Below, piece by piece: positions 7,983 through 11,343 of a DNA stretch of 11,343 nt. Source of the DNA: an uncultured Frankiales bacterium (lineage in GTDB: Bacteria; Actinomycetota; Actinomycetes; Mycobacteriales; SCTD01); NCBI GenBank assembly GCA_946479905.1, contig CAMLIA010000150.1:1-11343 (forward strand), in the 5' to 3' direction. Below the pieces are notes generated by a model. That model saw only the letters and a program-made list of their open reading frames with translations. It made no database searches and had not been told where the DNA came from. How positions within the stretch are numbered: the first letter of the stretch is position 1; each line of letters starts with the position of its first letter. The position numbers were made by a program, and so were the translations under genes.

Positions 7983-9279
7983 GGTCGGGCTCCTCTTCAG
8001 CAGGTGGCGCAGTCGCCGTCAGCTGCAGCGACCGCGGCGTCGGTGGCACGACCAGGTCCATGGGCGGCAGCGGGAAGCCGCCGTCCTCGAACGCGATCGG
8101 TGCCGACTCGGCGGCGATCTCCTCGGCGGTCTTCGGCTTCTTCTGCGGCCACAGGTAGAACAGCACGAAGAAGACGGCGAGGCCGAGGCCGATGTAGGTC
8201 ATGCGCTCACGGGTGCTGGCGACCTCGTTGGTGAGGGTGCGGATGCTCGCCACCAGCAGGATCCAGACGAGGCTGACGGGGATCAGCACCTTCCAGCCGA
8301 GCTTCATGAACTGGTCGTAGCGCAGCCGGGGCAGCGTCCCGCGCAGCCAGATGAACACGAAGATGAAGCCGATCACCTTCAGCAGGAACCAGACGATCGG
8401 GAAGAAGCCCTCGCTCATCCAGCCCACCAGCGAGAACGGCCAGAAGGGCCGCCAGCCGCCGAGGAACATCGTCGTGCACAGCGCCGAGACCGTGATGACG
8501 TTGATGTACTCGGCGAGGAAGAACATCGCGAACTTCAGCGAGGTGTACTCGGTGTGGAACCCGCCGACGAGCTCCGACTCGGCCTCGGGGAGGTCGAAGG
8601 GCGCGCGGTTGGTCTCGCCCACCATCGCGATGAGGTAGATGAGGAACGAGATCGGCAGCGTGATGATGAACCAGCGGTGCTCCTGCGCGGCCACGATCTC
8701 CGAGGTCGACAGCGACCCGGCGTACAGGAAGACCGCGACGAACGACAGGCCCATCGCCACCTCGTACGAGATGACCTGCGCCGCCGATCGGAGGCCGCCG
8801 AGCAGCGGGTACGTCGACCCGCTGGACCAGCCGGCGAGCACGATCCCGAAGACGCCGACGGAGGAGCAGGCGAGGATGAACAGCACGCCGATCGGCATGT
8901 CGGTCAGCTGCACCGCCGTGTCGTGGCCGGCGATGCTCACCTTCGGCCCGATCGGGATGACGCTGAACGCGAGGAAGGCGGGCACGGCGGAGACGATCGG
9001 CGCGAGGATGTAGACCGGCTTGTCGGCCAGCGCCGGGATGATCTCCTCCTTGAGCGCGAGCTTCAGGCCGTCGGCCAGCGACTGCAGGTAGCCGCGCGGC
9101 CCGACCCGGTTGGGGCCGGTGCGCTGCTGCATCCACGACACGACCTTGCGCTCGAACACGATGGTGAACAGCGTCAGGACGACGAGCAGCACGAAGACGA
9201 ACAGCGCCTTGAGGATGGTGATCCAGAACGGCTCGTGGCCGAAGCTGGTCACCGGCAGCTGGGTGTCTCCCGCGAGCAT
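7975..9279 (-). CDS. nuoH: NADH-quinone oxidoreductase subunit H (NuoH)
   Basis: Membrane subunit that, with NuoB and NuoD, forms the quinone-binding chamber and links quinone reduction to proton pumping. The 434-residue product is strongly hydrophobic, with about eight to nine membrane segments. Family landmarks visible are [18 protein letters not shown] (residues 43-60), a charged segment [11 protein letters not shown] (69-79), SYEVAMG (171-177) and [21 protein letters not shown] as a loop at 221-241. A hydrophilic tail of about 55 residues follows the last helix, with a GGFPLPPM segment that I recall from actinobacterial NuoH. The ATG is chosen because it abuts the nuoG stop (TGATG, one shared base) and has AAGGAG five bases upstream. 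The gene continues upstream only as out-of-frame nuoG. The TAG stop lies 8 nt inside nuoI. Confidence 0.97.
   Translation of the reverse strand: MLAGDTQLPVTSFGHEPFWITILKALFVFVLLVVLTLFTIVFERKVVSWMQQRTGPNRVGPRGYLQSLADGLKLALKEEIIPALADKPVYILAPIVSAVPAFLAFSVIPIGPKVSIAGHDTAVQLTDMPIGVLFILACSSVGVFGIVLAGWSSGSTYPLLGGLRSAAQVISYEVAMGLSFVAVFLYAGSLSTSEIVAAQEHRWFIITLPISFLIYLIAMVGETNRAPFDLPEAESELVGGFHTEYTSLKFAMFFLAEYINVITVSALCTTMFLGGWRPFWPFSLVGWMSEGFFPIVWFLLKVIGFIFVFIWLRGTLPRLRYDQFMKLGWKVLIPVSLVWILLVASIRTLTNEVASTRERMTYIGLGLAVFFVLFYLWPQKKPKTAEEIAAESAPIAFEDGGFPLPPMDLVVPPTPRSLQLTATAPPAEEEPDRG
7990..7995 (-). promoter_or_regulatory. nuoI ribosome binding site
   Basis: GAGGAG on the minus strand, seven bases before the nuoI GTG (7982-7980), lying within the last codons of nuoH. 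It supports the GTG start and the 8-nt overlap of nuoH with nuoI. Confidence 0.7.
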
Positions 9280-11343
9280 CAGGACTCCTTCGCGAGACGG
9301 ACGAGGTCGCCGTGCTGGGCGGCGAGGTCGGTGCGGACCGCGGCGCCCCGGGTGCGGGTCGGGACCCACACCGCCCCGTCCGGCAGGTCCGCGACGACGA
9401 GCGGCAGCGTCAGGCTGCCCCGGTCGGTGCTGACCGTGATCGGGTCGCCGTCGACGGCGCCGAGGCTCGCGGCGGTCGCGGCGGACAGGTGCAGGCGCGG
9501 CGCGCGTGCCGTCCCCGCGAGGTGCGGCTCCCCGTCCTGCAGCGACCCGTCGTCGAGCAGCAGGTGCCACGTCGCCAACCGGTACGTCCTCACCTCTGAG
9601 CCTGACTCAGGGGCCACTTCTGAGGACGTTGCGGGGTCGGCCTCCGCTTGCGTCCTCATCCCTGAGCCTGAGTGGGGGGCCACTTCCGAGGACGCAAGGG
9701 AGGTGATCTCCGCGCGGGCGGCGTCGATGTCGGGCAGCCCGATCGGGCGGTCCATCTCGTCGGCCAGCACGTGCAGCACGCGGTGGTCCGACAGCGCCCC
9801 GCTCGTGCGCAGCACGGCCTCGAAGGGCCGGGCCCGGCCCTCCCAGTCGAGGTAGGTGCCGCTCTTCTCGACGGCGGCCGCGACGGGCAGCACGACGTCG
9901 GCCCGGTCGGTCACCGCGGAGCGGCGCATCTCCAGCGACACGAGGAACTCCACGCCCTCGAGGGCGTCGAGCGCGAGCGCCGGGTCGAGCAGGTCGGCCG
10001 GGTCCACGGCGCCGACGAGCAGGGCCTTGAGCTCCTTCGCCTTCGCCGCGGTGAGGATGGCGGTGACGTCGCGGCCGGGCTCGGCCGGTCCGCCCCAGCC
10101 GACGTCGGTCCCGACGGCACGGCCGCCGGGCAGCAGGGTCGGGAGCGCGCCGGCGTCGACGGCACCCCGCTCACCCGCGCGCCGGGGGATCCACGCGAGG
10201 TCGGCGCCGGTGTCCTCGGCCAGCTTCGCCGCGGCCGTCAGGGCACCGGGGACGGAGGCGAGCCGCTCGCCGACCAGGATGACCGAGCGGTCGTCGAGGG
10301 CGGCGCGGTCGAACGCGTCGAGCGCAGCCGTCTCCTCGCCCGGCAGCGTCTGCACGAGGGTCGCGGACAGCTTGGTGGCCCCGGTGCTGCGCAGCGCGGC
10401 GATCGTCGTGACGCGCTGGCCGTGCTTGCGGACCGCCTTGCGCAGCCGCAGGAAGACGATCGGCGACTCCTCCTCGGGCTCGAACCCGACGAGCAGCACC
10501 GAGGGAGCCGCCTCGAGGTCGGCGTAGGTCAGCTCGAGGTAGCGACCGGCGACGTGCGCGCCGAGGAACGCGAGCTCCTCGTCGGAGGCAGGACGCGTGC
10601 GGGCGTCGATGTCGTTGGTGCCGAGCGCGACGCGGGCGAACTTGCTCCACGCGAACGCGTCCTCGACGGTGAGCCGGCCACCCGGCAGCACGCCGACGCC
10701 GCCCTCGTCACGCGCCATCGACAGGCCGCGGGCGGCGAGGTCGAGGGCCTCGCTCCAGGACGCGGGTCGCAGCACGCCGTCCTCGCGGACCAGCGGCGTC
10801 GTGATGCGGTCGGGCTGGGTGGCGTAGGTGAAGGCCCACCGGCCCTTGTCGCAGTTCCACTCCTCGTTGACCTGCGGGTCGTCCCCGGCCAGCCGGCGCA
10901 TGACCTTGCCACGCCGGTGGTCGGTACGCAGTGCGCAGCCGCTCGCGCAGTGCTCGCAGACCATGGGCGACGACACGAGGTCGAACGGCCGGGCGCGGAA
11001 CCGGTAGGCCGCGCCGGTCAGCGCGCCGACCGGGCAGATCTGCACGGTGTTGCCGGAGAAGTAGGACTCGAACGGCGACTCCGTGTAGACCGCCACCTGC
11101 TGCAGCGCGCCGCGCTCGAACATCTCGATGAACGGGTCACCGGCGACCTGCTGGCTGAAGCGGGTGCAGCGCGCGCACAGCACGCAGCGCTCCCGGTCGA
11201 GCAGCACCTGGCTGCTGATCGCCAGCGGCTTGGGGAAGGTGCGCTTGACGTCGTGGAAGCGGGACTCGCCGTCGCCGAACGCCATCGACTGGTTCTGCAG
11301 GGGGCACTCGCCGCCCTTGTCGCAGACCGGGCAGTCGAGCGGG
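9279..11343 (-). CDS. nuoG: NADH-quinone oxidoreductase subunit G (NuoG), 5' end cut by window edge
   Basis: Large Fe-S subunit of the complex I peripheral arm, carrying electrons from the NADH module towards the quinone module. About 687 residues are visible; the N-terminal [2Fe-2S] domain and the N5 histidine lie past the right edge. Numbering from the first whole codon, cluster motifs appear in order: the N5 cysteines in [11 protein letters not shown] (residues 3-13), the N4 motif CVLCARC (53-59) with its fourth Cys at 103, and an N7 motif CxxCxxxC-x27-C (129, 132, 136, 164). A molybdopterin-oxidoreductase-like fold follows, then a MopB C-terminal-like domain near the end. The linker before that last domain (about residues 550-587) holds two in-frame copies of a palindromic repeat, listed separately. 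The TGA stop shares its A with the nuoH ATG. An internal ATG at 11285 is not the start, because N5 coding sequence runs through it from upstream. Confidence 0.97.
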   Translation of the reverse strand, partial: PLDCPVCDKGGECPLQNQSMAFGDGESRFHDVKRTFPKPLAISSQVLLDRERCVLCARCTRFSQQVAGDPFIEMFERGALQQVAVYTESPFESYFSGNTVQICPVGALTGAAYRFRARPFDLVSSPMVCEHCASGCALRTDHRRGKVMRRLAGDDPQVNEEWNCDKGRWAFTYATQPDRITTPLVREDGVLRPASWSEALDLAARGLSMARDEGGVGVLPGGRLTVEDAFAWSKFARVALGTNDIDARTRPASDEELAFLGAHVAGRYLELTYADLEAAPSVLLVGFEPEEESPIVFLRLRKAVRKHGQRVTTIAALRSTGATKLSATLVQTLPGEETAALDAFDRAALDDRSVILVGERLASVPGALTAAAKLAEDTGADLAWIPRRAGERGAVDAGALPTLLPGGRAVGTDVGWGGPAEPGRDVTAILTAAKAKELKALLVGAVDPADLLDPALALDALEGVEFLVSLEMRRSAVTDRADVVLPVAAAVEKSGTYLDWEGRARPFEAVLRTSGALSDHRVLHVLADEMDRPIGLPDIDAARAEITSLASSEVAPHSGSGMRTQAEADPATSSEVAPESGSEVRTYRLATWHLLLDDGSLQDGEPHLAGTARAPRLHLSAATAASLGAVDGDPITVSTDRGSLTLPLVVADLPDGAVWVPTRTRGAAVRTDLAAQHGDLVRLAKES
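9284..9290 (-). promoter_or_regulatory. nuoH ribosome binding site
   Basis: AAGGAGT on the minus strand, ending five bases before the nuoH ATG (9279-9277). It sits inside the last codons of nuoG and fixes the nuoH start at the TGATG junction, although the open frame continues upstream. Confidence 0.75.
9584..9629. repeat. 46-bp palindromic element, copy A, within nuoG
   Basis: The ends are a perfect 9-bp inverted repeat: ACGTCCTCA (9584-9592) and TGAGGACGT (9621-9629). Inside, CCTCTGAG (9593-9600) can pair with CTCAGGGG (9606-9613) around a 5-nt loop, with one G-T mismatch, leaving a 7-nt asymmetric bulge (9614-9620). Copy A matches copy B at 38 of 46 positions by hand alignment. On the minus strand it is read in frame by nuoG as [15 protein letters not shown]. 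No stop codon falls in that frame, while the other two minus-strand frames contain TGA. It lies in the NuoG linker just before the C-terminal domain ([11 protein letters not shown] onwards). I infer an inserted palindromic element; whether it occurs elsewhere in the genome cannot be seen here. Confidence 0.8.
9650..9695. repeat. 46-bp palindromic element, copy B, within nuoG
   Basis: Second copy, 66 bp (22 codons) from copy A, so both are read in the same nuoG frame; a 20-nt spacer separates them. The terminal inverted repeat is 11 bp when the flanks are included: CTTGCGTCCTC (9647-9657) and GAGGACGCAAG (9688-9698). The outermost pair of the 46-bp unit is G-C here and A-T in copy A, a compensatory change. 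The inner hairpin seen in copy A is largely lost through substitutions at 9672, 9674 and 9675. It encodes [15 protein letters not shown] in NuoG. Origin by insertion followed by local duplication, or by two insertions, cannot be told apart from this sequence. Confidence 0.8.

Noticed and set aside
9279..11285. ATG at 11285 as the start of a shorter nuoG
   Set aside because: The frame continues upstream to the window edge through [16 protein letters not shown], the N5 cluster motif, so the ATG is internal.

Overview
The window is a solid block of minus-strand genes from a high-GC bacterium, almost certainly an actinobacterium. GC-rich third codon positions, frequent GTG starts and a long-chain polyprenyl diphosphate synthase directly after nuoN all fit. 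Nocardioides or a relative is my best guess, but the genus is inferred, not shown. Transcription runs from right (11343) to left (1). Apart from the first ~50 bases there is no gap between genes longer than 10 nt.

Reading in the direction of transcription: the 3' part of nuoG (11343-9279), then complete nuoH, nuoI, nuoJ, nuoK, nuoL, nuoM and nuoN. These give most of the respiratory NADH:quinone oxidoreductase (complex I): an Fe-S peripheral-arm subunit (NuoG), the quinone-site membrane subunit (NuoH), the two-cluster ferredoxin-like subunit (NuoI), the small membrane subunits (NuoJ, NuoK) and the three antiporter-like proton-pumping subunits (NuoL, NuoM, NuoN). nuoA-F presumably lie beyond the right edge. 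nuoN overlaps a polyprenyl diphosphate synthase (1410-430), probably the maker of the menaquinone side chain, so the enzyme and its electron acceptor may be co-expressed. This gene in turn overlaps a short second NuoB-like protein (about 433/394 to 50) that keeps all four N2-type cysteines but is much shorter than a normal NuoB. The leftmost 50 bases drop to about 52% GC and may be intergenic or the start of another gene.

The most unusual structure is inside nuoG. Two copies of a 46-bp palindromic element (9584-9629 and 9650-9695) lie 66 bp apart, in the same reading frame, in the linker before the C-terminal domain. They add two near-identical peptides (SSEVAPxSGSxxRT) to NuoG. Their ends are inverted repeats with CGTCCTC/GAGGACG cores, and the outermost base pair has changed in a compensatory way between copies. 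This looks like a dispersed palindromic element tolerated in frame within a core respiratory gene, comparable in concept to Rickettsia palindromic elements. A 16-bp perfect palindrome with the same CGTCCTC/GAGGACG core occurs at the polyprenyl synthase/nuoB-like junction, but this one may be ordinary coding sequence.
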